From NCBI RefSeq assembly GCF_902497625.1, contig NZ_CABVGX010000048.1, forward strand, positions 1 to 38,413: a DNA stretch of 38,413 bases, read 5' to 3'. The notes beneath the pieces were generated by a model that had not been told where the DNA came from, did no database searches, and saw only the letters and a list, made by a program, of their open reading frames with translations. Positions 8,320 to 15,495 of this stretch are shown one piece after another. Each line of letters begins with the position of its first letter. The first letter of the stretch is position 1. This DNA comes from Pseudomonas fluorescens (GTDB lineage Bacteria > Pseudomonadota > Gammaproteobacteria > Pseudomonadales > Pseudomonadaceae). Both the position numbers and the translations under genes were made by a program.

Positions 8320-9210
8320 TTACTTATCGCGAATCGAGAAATTCGCCATGTGCTCCAGGCCTTTGATCAGCGCCGAGTGATCCCAGTTGCTGCCACCGAT
8401 CGCCGCGCACGTGCTGAACACCTGTTGAGTGTTGGCGGTGTTCGGCAAGTTGATGCCCAGTTCACGCGCACCGGCCAGGGCCAGGTTGAGGTCCTTCTGG
8501 TGCAGGCTGATGCGGAAGCCCGGGTCAAAGGTGCCTTTGATCATACGCTCGCCGTGCACTTCGAGGATCTTCGAAGAAGCGAAACCGCCCATCAGTGCTT
8601 CGCGCACTTTGGCTGGATCGGCACCGTTTTTCGAAGCGAACAGCAGTGCTTCGGCGACGGCCTGGATGTTCAGCGCAACGATGATCTGGTTCGCCACTTT
8701 GGCGGTCTGACCGTCGCCGTTACCGCCGACCAGGGTGATGTTTTTGCCCATCGCCTGGAACAGTGGCAGTACCCGCTCAAATGCATCGGCATCGCCGCCG
8801 ACCATGATACTCAGGCTTGCAGCCTTGGCACCGACTTCACCACCGGACACTGGCGCGTCGAGGTACTGCGCGCCTTTCTCATTCACTTTGGCCGCGAAGG
8901 TCTTGGTGGCTGTTGGCGAGATCGAACTCATGTCGATAACGACTTTGCCTTTGCCGACACCGGCTGCCACGCCGTCGGCGCGAAACAGAACGTCGTCGAC
9001 CTGCGGGGTATCCGGCACCATGATGATGATGAATTCGGCTTCCTGCGCGACTTCTTTCGGGTTGGCCAGGGCGATCGCGCCTGCAGCCACCAGGTCGGCC
9101 GGCGCTGGGTCATGGTGCGCCGACAGGAACAGGCTGTGACCGGCTTTCTGCAGGTTCAACGCCATTGGGTGGCCCATGATGCCGGTGCCGATAAATCCGA
9201 TTTTAGCCAT
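8320..9210 (-). CDS. glxR: Tartronate semialdehyde reductase
   Basis: The 296-residue protein is a beta-hydroxyacid dehydrogenase: N-terminal Rossmann motif GTGIMG (8-13), the substrate-binding DAPVSGGEVGA segment at 118-128, and the catalytic lysine K171 in GDGQTAKVANQ, as in GarR/GlxR. It reduces tartronate semialdehyde to D-glycerate with NAD(P)H, directly after Gcl. ATG at 9208-9210 is chosen because AAGAGGA stands 9 bases upstream and because MAKIGFIGTG is the family's usual start; the frame stays open 33 codons further upstream but that part runs into a REP element. It sits between hyi and ttuD on the same strand. Confidence 0.95.
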   Translation of the reverse strand: MAKIGFIGTGIMGHPMALNLQKAGHSLFLSAHHDPAPADLVAAGAIALANPKEVAQEAEFIIIMVPDTPQVDDVLFRADGVAAGVGKGKVVIDMSSISPTATKTFAAKVNEKGAQYLDAPVSGGEVGAKAASLSIMVGGDADAFERVLPLFQAMGKNITLVGGNGDGQTAKVANQIIVALNIQAVAEALLFASKNGADPAKVREALMGGFASSKILEVHGERMIKGTFDPGFRISLHQKDLNLALAGARELGINLPNTANTQQVFSTCAAIGGSNWDHSALIKGLEHMANFSIRDK

Positions 9211-9262
9211 GTGAAAAATTCCTCTTGTTTTGTGTAGCTCCCGGCTCTGCACCGATGAGCTC

Positions 9263-9414
9263 TTTGTGGCGAGGGGGCTTGCCCCCGTTGGGTCGCGAAG
9301 CGGCCCCAAATTTGTTTACGCGGTTGAGTCAGATAGAACGCATGTGCCGGTTTTGCGACTGCTCCGCAGCCGAGCGGGGCGGTGCGACGTTTCGCCAAGC
9401 CCCCTCACCACAAA
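9263..9414. repeat. REPIN between hyi and glxR (type C)
   Basis: Arms TTTGTGGCGAGGGGGCTT (9263-9280) and AAGCCCCCTCACCACAAA (9397-9414) are inverted with one mismatch. The interior holds further REP-like pieces (GGGTCGCGAAGCGGCCCC) and the 28-base block shared with 8253-8280. Confidence 0.85.
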
Positions 9415-9438
9415 AGCCAGCGCCTGCAGGGACCGGCG

Positions 9439-10221
9439 TCAAACCGCGTTATGGCTTTTAAGCCAGCCCAGACCCGCTTCCGTGGTGGTCAGTGGCTTGT
9501 ATTCGCAACCTACCCAACCCTGGTAACCAATGCGATCCAAGTGTTCGAACAGGAAGCGGTAGTTGATTTCACCGGTGCCTGGTTCGTTACGACCCGGGTT
9601 GTCCGCCAATTGCACGTGGTTGATTTCGCCCAGGTGCGCTTGCAGCGTGCGCGCCAGGTCGCCTTCCATGATTTGCATGTGATAGATGTCGTATTGCAGG
9701 AACAGATTGGCGCTGCCGACCTGTTCACGAATCGACAGGGCTTGTGCCGTGTTGTTCAGGTAGAAACCCGGGATGTCGCGCGTGTTGATCGCTTCCATCA
9801 CCAGCTTGATGCCCACCGCCTGCAGCTTGTCGGCCGCGTATTTGAGGTTGGCAACAAAGGTTTTTTCTACGGTCGCATCGTCAACGCCTTGCGGACGGAT
9901 TCCGGCCAGGCAGTTGATTTGGGTGTTGCCCAGCACTTGCGCGTAAGCAATCGCCAGGTCGACACCGGCGCGGAATTCTTCCACCCGGTCCGGCAGGCAC
10001 GCGATACCGCGTTCGCCCTTGGCCCAGTCACCGGCCGGCAGGTTGAACAGCACCTGGGTCAGGCCATTGGCTTCCAGCGTGGCTTTGATTTCGGCGGAGC
10101 TGAAGTCATACGGGAACAGGTATTCAACACCACTGAAGCCGGCTTTGGCGGCCGCTTCGAAACGGGCGAGAAAATCCTGCTCAGTGAACAGCATGGACAG
10201 GTTGGCAGCGAAACGCGGCAT
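9439..10221 (-). CDS. hyi: Hydroxypyruvate isomerase
   Basis: The 260-residue TIM-barrel protein of the xylose-isomerase-like family has the two catalytic glutamates in the expected places, E143 in VMEAINTRD and E240 in VGCEYKP, and the family start MPRFAANLSMLFTE. It interconverts hydroxypyruvate and tartronate semialdehyde, feeding or relieving the glyoxylate carboligase product pool. The ATG is preceded by AGGAGA at a good distance. It follows gcl across a 150-base gap that contains a long REP hairpin, and precedes glxR. Confidence 0.95.
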   Translation of the reverse strand: MPRFAANLSMLFTEQDFLARFEAAAKAGFSGVEYLFPYDFSSAEIKATLEANGLTQVLFNLPAGDWAKGERGIACLPDRVEEFRAGVDLAIAYAQVLGNTQINCLAGIRPQGVDDATVEKTFVANLKYAADKLQAVGIKLVMEAINTRDIPGFYLNNTAQALSIREQVGSANLFLQYDIYHMQIMEGDLARTLQAHLGEINHVQLADNPGRNEPGTGEINYRFLFEHLDRIGYQGWVGCEYKPLTTTEAGLGWLKSHNAV

Positions 10222-10250
10222 AACTGATCTCCTGTAAATATAAGTCCCTG

Positions 10251-10358
10251 TAGCAGCTGCCGAGGTACGAGGCTGCGATGGGCTGCGATGGGCTGCGAAG
10301 CGGCCCCCACGGCGGTCCTGCGGACACGCATCGCAGCCTCGTGCCTCGGCAGCTGCTA
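10251..10358. repeat. REPIN (type D) with a 10-base tandem triplication
   Basis: 28-base arms at 10251-10278 and 10331-10358 are inverted with one mismatch (core TAGCAGCTGCCGAGG). Inside, GGCTGCGATG is repeated head to tail at 10271-10300 (third copy ends AAG). It lies in the gcl-hyi gap, where transcripts would form a strong hairpin. Confidence 0.85.
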
Positions 10359-10374
10359 AAGGTTTCAGGTCATC

Positions 10375-12150
10375 TTAATCAAGCATCGAAATCGCAGTCG
10401 GCGCGTCGTTGCCGACCAGCGCCAGGTCTTCGAATTCGTTGACCGCGTTGATCTCGGTACCCATGGAGATGTTAGTTACGCGCTCCAGGATAATCTCGAC
10501 GATTACCGGCACCTTGAACTCTTCGATCATTTCCTGAGCCTTGCGCAGGGCAGGCTGGATCTCAGACGGCTCGAACACACGCAATGCCTTGCAGCCGAGG
10601 CCTTCGGCAACCGCAACGTGATCGACACCATAACCGTTGAGCTCCGGAGCGTTCAGGTTATCGAAGGACAGCTGCACGCAATAGTCCATGTCGAAACCAC
10701 GCTGCGCCTGACGGATCAGCCCCAGGTACGAGTTGTTCACCACGACATGGATGTACGGCAGCTTGAACTGCGCACCCACCGCCAGTTCTTCGATCATGAA
10801 CTGGAAATCATAGTCGCCCGACAGCGCGACAACCTTGCGCGTCGGATCGGCCTTGACCACGCCCAGCGCTGCCGGAATAGTCCAGCCCAACGGGCCGGCC
10901 TGACCGCAGTTGATCCAGTGACGCGGCTTGTAGACGTGCAGGAACTGCGCGCCGGCAATCTGCGACAGACCGATGGTGCTGACGTAGCAGGTGTCTTTGC
11001 CGAACACCTGGTTCATCTCTTCGTACACGCGTTGTGGCTTGACCGGCACGTTGTCGAAGTGAGTCTTGCGGTGCAGGCTGGCTTTACGCTGCTGGCAATC
11101 CTGCAGCCAGGCGCTGCGGTTTTTCAGTTTGCCGGCCGCTTGCCACTCGCGAGCGACTTCGATGAACACGGTCAGCGCAGCCGCGGCGTCGGAAACGATG
11201 CCCAGGTCCGGGGTGAATACGCGGCCGATCTGCGTGCCTTCGATGTCGACGTGAATGAACTTGCGGCCTTCGGTGTAGACGTCGACCGAACCGGTGTGAC
11301 GGTTAGCCCAACGGTTACCGATGCCCAATACCACGTCGGATTTCAGCATCGTGGCGTTGCCGTAGCGATGCGAAGTCTGCAAGCCAACCATGCCGACCAT
11401 CAGTGGGTGATCGTCCGGAATGGTGCCCCAGCCCATCAGGGTCGGGATAACCGGGATGCCCGTCAGCTCGGCAAACTCGACCAGCAGATCGCTTGCATCG
11501 GCATTGATGATGCCACCGCCGGCGACCAGCAATGGACGCTCGGCCTGATCCAGCAAGGCCAGGGCTTTCTCGACCTGAACGCGGGTGGCGCTCGGCTTGG
11601 CCAATGGCAGCGGCTGGTAAGCGTCGATGTCGAATTCAATTTCCGCCATCTGCACGTCGAACGGCAAGTCGATCAGCACCGGGCCCGGACGGCCGGAGCG
11701 CATTTCGAAAAAGGCTTTCTGGAACGCGTATGGCACCTGGCCCGGCTCAAGGACGGTGGTCGCCCACTTGGTCACGGGCTTGACGATGCTGGTGATGTCG
11801 ACGGCCTGGAAGTCTTCCTTGTGCATACGGGCGCGGGGTGCTTGCCCGGTGATGCACAGAATCGGAATCGAATCGGCCGAGGCGCTGTAAAGGCCGGTGA
11901 CCATGTCCGTGCCGGCAGGGCCGGAAGTGCCGATGCACACGCCGATGTTGCCGGCCTTGGTGCGGGTGTAACCCTCAGCCATGTGCGAGGCGCCTTCAAC
12001 GTGGCGAGCGAGGACGTGATCGATGCCACCGACCTTCTGCAAGGCGTTGTACAGCGGGTTGATCGCGGCGCCCGGGATGCCAAAAGCGGTATCGACCCCT
12101 TCACGGCGCATCACCAGAACGGCGGCTTCGATTGCTCTCATTTTGCTCAT
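10375..12150 (-). CDS. gcl: Glyoxylate carboligase (tartronate-semialdehyde synthase)
   Basis: The 591-residue thiamine-diphosphate enzyme joins two glyoxylate molecules to tartronate semialdehyde and CO2. It has the N-terminal pyrimidine-binding domain with the Gcl hallmark V51 (in ARHVEGASHMAEGY) where other ThDP enzymes carry glutamate, a central FAD-type domain, and a C-terminal ThDP site with SGDYDFQFMIEELAVGAQ followed by VVNNSYLGLIRQAQ. ATG at 12148-12150 gives the usual MSKMRAIEA start and has AGAGG upstream; a 12-codon upstream extension begins in the operator and was rejected. It leads the operon gcl-hyi-glxR-ttuD-pyk and is divergent from a GlcG/HbpS-like gene. Confidence 0.97.
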   Translation of the reverse strand: MSKMRAIEAAVLVMRREGVDTAFGIPGAAINPLYNALQKVGGIDHVLARHVEGASHMAEGYTRTKAGNIGVCIGTSGPAGTDMVTGLYSASADSIPILCITGQAPRARMHKEDFQAVDITSIVKPVTKWATTVLEPGQVPYAFQKAFFEMRSGRPGPVLIDLPFDVQMAEIEFDIDAYQPLPLAKPSATRVQVEKALALLDQAERPLLVAGGGIINADASDLLVEFAELTGIPVIPTLMGWGTIPDDHPLMVGMVGLQTSHRYGNATMLKSDVVLGIGNRWANRHTGSVDVYTEGRKFIHVDIEGTQIGRVFTPDLGIVSDAAAALTVFIEVAREWQAAGKLKNRSAWLQDCQQRKASLHRKTHFDNVPVKPQRVYEEMNQVFGKDTCYVSTIGLSQIAGAQFLHVYKPRHWINCGQAGPLGWTIPAALGVVKADPTRKVVALSGDYDFQFMIEELAVGAQFKLPYIHVVVNNSYLGLIRQAQRGFDMDYCVQLSFDNLNAPELNGYGVDHVAVAEGLGCKALRVFEPSEIQPALRKAQEMIEEFKVPVIVEIILERVTNISMGTEINAVNEFEDLALVGNDAPTAISMLD

Positions 12151-12177
12151 GGTTTTGTGCCTCTTACGTTTTGTAAT

Positions 12178-12187
12178 TGTATACAAG
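12178..12187. promoter_or_regulatory. Operator-like palindrome TTGTATACAA, gcl-proximal
   Basis: This perfect 10-bp palindrome lies about 28 bases before the gcl ATG and just downstream of the predicted gcl start point, a repressor position. The same sequence recurs at 12315-12324. Its form fits sites of GntR/FadR-subfamily regulators. In P. putida the gcl operon is repressed by GclR; whether GclR binds this sequence is inference. Confidence 0.65.
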
Positions 12188-12201
12188 TGGCTTTGCGCAG
12201 A

Positions 12202-12230
12202 GTTTATTCACGGCGGACGGCGCAGGTCAA
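12202..12230 (-). promoter_or_regulatory. Predicted sigma70 promoter of gcl
   Basis: On the minus strand a -35 box TTGACC (12225-12230) and a -10-like ATAAAC (12202-12207) are separated by 17 bases. Transcription would begin near 12195, immediately before the palindrome at 12178-12187. The -35 match is good, the -10 match moderate. Confidence 0.5.
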
Positions 12231-12314
12231 TCCATTTTCTCAAGCGCCTGTTTCATTCGTCGGAAGCCCGTCTCGCTGTGGCTTTTCGTCGCATGTGGCG
12301 CTTTTCGATAATTA

Positions 12315-12324
12315 TTGTATACAA
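12315..12324. promoter_or_regulatory. Operator-like palindrome TTGTATACAA, second copy
   Basis: Identical to the palindrome at 12178-12187, with 137 bases between matching positions (about 13 helical turns). It lies 93 bases before the ATG of the divergent GlcG/HbpS-like gene in an AT-rich stretch, and may control that gene or form a loop with the first site. Confidence 0.6.
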
Positions 12325-12417
12325 AAAAATAGATCATTGTGTTCTATTTGTTGCATCGACCTGCGTCACTTGAGCGCAGGACAACAGCTTCTCCTATAAC
12401 AAAATGAGGGCAGCACC

Positions 12418-12858
12418 ATGAGCGCTTTAACCTTGAACGTTGCAGTCAACCTGACCAGTCAGGCCATCTCCGCCGGACGCGCCATCAACGCGGCCCCTCT
12501 GACCATCGCCGTGCTGGACGCGGGCGGGCATCTGCTCAGCCTGCAACGCGAAGACGGCGCCAGCCTGTTGCGTCCGCAAATCGCCGTGGGCAAAGCCTGG
12601 GGCGCCATCGCTCTCGGCAAGGGCTCAAGACTGCTGGCGCTGGACGCCCAGCAACGCCCGGCATTTATCGCCGCATTGAATAGCCTGGGGCAGGGGAGCG
12701 TCGTGCCAGCACCTGGTGGAGTGTTGATACGCGATCAGGACGGGAAAGTGCTGGGGGCGGTGGGGATCAGCGGCGATCTGTCGGATGTCGATGAACAGTG
12801 CGCAATCAGTGCGATTGAGGCGCTGGGGTTGCGGGCGGATGCGGGGGTTACGGCTTAA
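12418..12858 (+). CDS. GlcG/HbpS-like (heme-binding-family) protein
   Basis: The 146-residue protein belongs to the GlcG/HbpS family: LTIAVLDAGGHLLSLQREDGA near residues 27-47, the SLLRPQIAVGKAWGAIALG helix, and PAPGGVLIRDQDGKVLGAVGISG. Members include a heme-binding streptomycete protein and GlcG of the glycolate oxidase locus; the biochemical role of GlcG is unknown. The position divergent from gcl, with twin palindromes between them, links it to glyoxylate or glycolate use, and P. putida has the same arrangement. No signal peptide is seen, so it is cytoplasmic. The ATG follows AATGAGGGCAGCACC, a usable ribosome site. Confidence 0.8.
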   Translation: MSALTLNVAVNLTSQAISAGRAINAAPLTIAVLDAGGHLLSLQREDGASLLRPQIAVGKAWGAIALGKGSRLLALDAQQRPAFIAALNSLGQGSVVPAPGGVLIRDQDGKVLGAVGISGDLSDVDEQCAISAIEALGLRADAGVTA

Positions 12859-12884
12859 GATTTTTTGTTGATTGATCTGTCGCT

Positions 12885-12977
12885 TTCGCGAGCAGGCTCG
12901 CTCCCATAGGGGGCAATAGTGGACACAAAAATGTCAGCACACCGCGAGTCCACTGTGGGAGCGAGCCTGCTCGCGAA
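12885..12977. repeat. REPIN upstream of the RAYT gene (type A)
   Basis: Arms 12885-12907 and 12955-12977 are 23-base inverted copies with one mismatch (TTCGCGAGCAGGCTCGCTCCCA core). The arms are practically the same as those of the REPIN at 13551-13643 on the other side of the transposase gene. Confidence 0.9.
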
Positions 12978-13074
12978 GCAATCTCCCAGACACATCCAGC
13001 TAAAAGTGTGCACCTCGGTTTTCAGCTCATTGATCTAGTCTTGCCCTGAATTCATCCATGAGAGAGGCAAAGGA

Positions 13075-13533
13075 ATGCCTGAACCATCTGCTTCGCATCG
13101 TTTGCGCCTCGGGCGTTACTCTGAGAAAAATCGTATTTACCTGCTGACCACCAACACCCTCGGTAGAGAACCTGTTTTCAAGGATTTCGCCCTGGGCAGA
13201 TTAGTCGTCGAGCAATTTCGTGCAGCGCAAGACGTGGGCGCTGCTAACTCATTGGCCTGGGTGGTAATGCCTGATCACTTTCATTGGCTGATCGAATTGC
13301 AGCAAGGTTCGCTGAGTGCACTGATGCAAAAGACGAAGTCGTTGATTACCAAAGCGGTGCATCAGGCCACGGCGCGTGAACTTAGCCTTTGGCAGCAAGG
13401 CTTCCATGATCGAGCGCTACGTCGTGAAGAAGACCTGGTAAAAGTCGCCCAGTATGTTGTGGCTAACCCATTGCGGGCCGGGCTGGTTGAGAAGCTTGGC
13501 GACTACCCGTTGTGGGATGCGATTTGGATTTGA
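13075..13533 (+). CDS. REP-associated tyrosine transposase (RAYT)
   Basis: The 152-residue protein is a Y1-type single-strand transposase of the RAYT group. It has the metal-binding HUH-like motif H68-F-H70 in VVMPDHFHWL and the candidate catalytic tyrosine Y127 in VAQYVVANPLRAGLV. RAYTs recognise and move REP sequences; the gene is not an IS because it has no terminal inverted repeats of its own. It is bracketed by two REPINs with near-identical arms, 100 bases before the gene and 18 bases after its stop, as expected for a RAYT with its cognate REPs. GAGAGG stands 7 bases before the ATG. The motifs look intact, so activity is possible. Confidence 0.92.
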   Translation: MPEPSASHRLRLGRYSEKNRIYLLTTNTLGREPVFKDFALGRLVVEQFRAAQDVGAANSLAWVVMPDHFHWLIELQQGSLSALMQKTKSLITKAVHQATARELSLWQQGFHDRALRREEDLVKVAQYVVANPLRAGLVEKLGDYPLWDAIWI

Positions 13534-13550
13534 GTTAATCGGCTGCGCCT

Positions 13551-13643
13551 TTCGCGAGCAGGCTCGCTCCCACAAGGGTTTTGTGTCCTGCATGAAAACG
13601 GAGTACGCCACATGAACCCTGTGGGAGCGAGCCTGCTCGCGAA
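13551..13643. repeat. REPIN downstream of the RAYT gene (type A)
   Basis: Arms 13551-13573 and 13621-13643 are perfect 23-base inverted copies. They share 22 of 23 bases with the arms at 12885-12977. The element separates the RAYT gene from the convergent TetR gene. Confidence 0.92.
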
Positions 13644-13660
13644 GAAGACACTTCGGTCTT

Positions 13661-14266
13661 TCAGTCCGGCTCACACCCCTTCAGCACCAACCGAATAATC
13701 GTCTGCGCCGCCGCTTCGTAATCTTCTTCATCCAGCTTGGCCTTGCCGGTGATGGCGGTGATCTGCCAATCAAAGTCGGCATACGTCTGGGTCGCGGCCC
13801 AGATGCTGAACATCAGGTGGTTAGGGTCGATGGGGGCGATCTGGCCGCGGTCGATCCAGGTCTGGATGCAGTCGATGTTGTGTTTCGCCTGGCCGTTGAG
13901 TTGTTCAACCAGGTCCGAACTCAGGTGCGGGGCGCCGTGCATGATTTCGCTGGCGAACACCTTCGAGGCAAACGGCAGATCGCGCGAGATGCGGATTTTC
14001 GAACGAATGTAGCCGCTTAGTACCTCACTGGGGGCACCGTCGGCGTTGAACGGTGTCGAAGCCTGCAGAATCGGTTCGATGATGCTTTCCAGGACCTCGC
14101 GATAAAGGTTTTCCTTGGATTTGAAGTAGTAGTAGACGTTGGGCTTGGGCAATCCCGCCTTGGCTGCGATATCACTGGTTTTGGTCGCAGCGAAGCCCTT
14201 GTCGGCAAACTCTTCACTGGCGGCACGCAGGATCAGTTCTTTGTTGCGCTCGCGGATAGTGCTCAT
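13661..14266 (-). CDS. TetR-family regulator, RutR/YcdC-like
   Basis: The 201-residue protein begins with a TetR DNA-binding domain: RERNKELILRAASEEFADKGFAATKTSDIAAKAGL is followed by the recognition helix PKPNVYYYFKSKENLY near residues 39-54. The C-terminal half matches the YcdC/RutR type (SGYIRSKIRISRDLPFASKVFASEI). RutR of E. coli responds to pyrimidines, but the ligand here is unknown. ATG at 14264-14266 is chosen; an ATG 13 codons upstream would add an arginine-rich stretch not typical of the family. The gene diverges from the DUF808 gene, 133 bases away, and might control it. It also lies within reach of the purine/glyoxylate genes, although no link can be shown. Confidence 0.85.
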   Translation of the reverse strand: MSTIRERNKELILRAASEEFADKGFAATKTSDIAAKAGLPKPNVYYYFKSKENLYREVLESIIEPILQASTPFNADGAPSEVLSGYIRSKIRISRDLPFASKVFASEIMHGAPHLSSDLVEQLNGQAKHNIDCIQTWIDRGQIAPIDPNHLMFSIWAATQTYADFDWQITAITGKAKLDEEDYEAAAQTIIRLVLKGCEPD

Positions 14267-14399
14267 AAACCAGGGGGTTCCTTGCCTGTTCTGGCGGTGG
14301 CGCATGGTAGCACCGGCCTCGTCAGGCGCTCAAGAATGCCCCGAGCAACGCCGGTCACGCTATGCTGGCCGGCATTCACTTTTGAAGGACATCTCATTC

Positions 14400-15314
14400 A
14401 TGGCAGGAAGCAGCTTGCTGTTGCTGATCGACGACATCGCCGCAGTGCTCGACGATGTGGCGCTAATGACCAAAATGGCCGCGAAAAAGACCGCGGGCGT
14501 GCTCGGCGACGACTTGGCACTCAATGCCCAGCAAGTCTCTGGCGTACGGGCCGAGCGGGAAATTCCCGTGGTGTGGGCGGTGGCCAAGGGTTCGTTTCTC
14601 AATAAACTGATCCTCGTGCCTTCGGCGCTCGCCATCAGTGCGTTCATCCCGTGGCTGGTCACGCCGCTGCTAATGGTTGGCGGCGCTTACCTGTGTTACG
14701 AGGGTTTTGAAAAGCTCGCGCACAAATTCCTGCACAGCAAAACCGAAGACAAGGCTGAACACGCACAGTTGGTCGAGGCAGTGGCCAATCCGGCAGTCGA
14801 TCTGGTCGCCTTCGAGAAAGACAAGATCAAAGGCGCGATCCGCACTGATTTCATTCTTTCGGCAGAAATCATCGCCATCACCCTGGGTACTGTGGCCGGT
14901 GCTTCCCTGACCCAGCAAGTGCTCGTGCTGTCGGGCATCGCCATCGTCATGACCGTTGGCGTTTACGGTCTGGTGGCGGGCATCGTCAAGCTCGATGACC
15001 TCGGACTGTGGTTGACGCACAAGCCTGGCCAGATGGCGAGAAGCATCGGCAACGGCATTCTGCGCGCGGCGCCGTACATGATGAAGAGTCTGTCGGTGAT
15101 CGGCACGGCCGCGATGTTTCTGGTCGGCGGCGGGATTCTGACCCACGGCATACCGGTGGTTCATCACTGGATCGAAAGTGTCAGCGCGACGGCGGGCGGT
15201 GCAGGGTTTATCGTGCCGACGTTGCTCAATGCGGTGGCAGGGATCGTGGCGGGCGCTGCGGTGTTGGCGGTTGTGATGGTTATGAGCAAGATCTGGAAGG
15301 CCGTGAAAGGCTGA
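14400..15314 (+). CDS. DUF808 (YedI-like) inner-membrane protein
   Basis: The 304-residue protein matches the DUF808/YedI family. It opens with AGSSLLLLIDDIAAVLDDVALMTKMAAKKTAGVLGDDLALNAQQ, a conserved amphipathic N-terminus, and continues with several membrane segments (about residues 65-100, 150-205, 225-260, 275-300). Family function is unknown. ATG 14400 is supported by GAAGGA 11 bases upstream and by the family's usual start. A shared bidirectional terminator after a long REP hairpin separates it from the convergent mlaA-like gene. The order TetR-DUF808 next to the gcl region is as in P. putida, so this is core genome. Confidence 0.88.
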   Translation: MAGSSLLLLIDDIAAVLDDVALMTKMAAKKTAGVLGDDLALNAQQVSGVRAEREIPVVWAVAKGSFLNKLILVPSALAISAFIPWLVTPLLMVGGAYLCYEGFEKLAHKFLHSKTEDKAEHAQLVEAVANPAVDLVAFEKDKIKGAIRTDFILSAEIIAITLGTVAGASLTQQVLVLSGIAIVMTVGVYGLVAGIVKLDDLGLWLTHKPGQMARSIGNGILRAAPYMMKSLSVIGTAAMFLVGGGILTHGIPVVHHWIESVSATAGGAGFIVPTLLNAVAGIVAGAAVLAVVMVMSKIWKAVKG

Positions 15315-15331
15315 ACCTGACACTGTCCACC

Positions 15332-15421
15332 TGTAGGAGCGAGCCCGCTCGCGATAAGGCAGTGTCAGTCGGCATCGATGGTGACTGACACTGCCTTATC
15401 GCGAGCAAGCTTGCTCCTGCA
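15332..15421. repeat. REPIN with exceptionally long arms
   Basis: 39-base arms at 15332-15370 and 15383-15421 enclose a 12-base loop. The outer part is REP type A (TGTAGGAGCGAGC..), while the inner part, GATAAGGCAGTGTCAGTC and its complement, is a perfect palindrome not found in the other REPs here. As RNA it would fold into a very stable hairpin. Confidence 0.9.
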
Positions 15422-15446
15422 CAGTTCGGCGTGTGCAAAACCCATG

Positions 15447-15483
15447 AAAAAGGCCATTCGATTCGCATCGAATGGCCTTTTTT
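15447..15483. terminator. Bidirectional Rho-independent terminator
   Basis: AAAAAGGCCATTCGAT / ATCGAATGGCCTTTTT form a 16-bp stem with a TCGC loop, with A and T runs on both sides. It serves the DUF808 gene on the plus strand and the mlaA-like gene on the minus strand, whose stop is at 15496. Confidence 0.92.
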
Positions 15484-15495
15484 ATTACCGATGAT

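Noticed and set aside
10618..12399. 593-codon open frame on the plus strand opposite gcl
   Set aside because: It is the mirror of a clear gcl gene; long antisense frames are common in high-GC genes. Its product is rich in Arg, His, Gln and Val with no family motif, and there is no ribosome site.
13075..13533. Reading the transposase as part of an IS200/IS605 insertion sequence
   Set aside because: There is no TnpB gene and no element ends of its own; the flanking REPINs and the sequence type point to RAYT.
12885..13643. Repeated elements considered as a CRISPR array
   Set aside because: The repeats are inverted pairs of Pseudomonas REP type, not evenly spaced direct repeats, and no cas gene is present.
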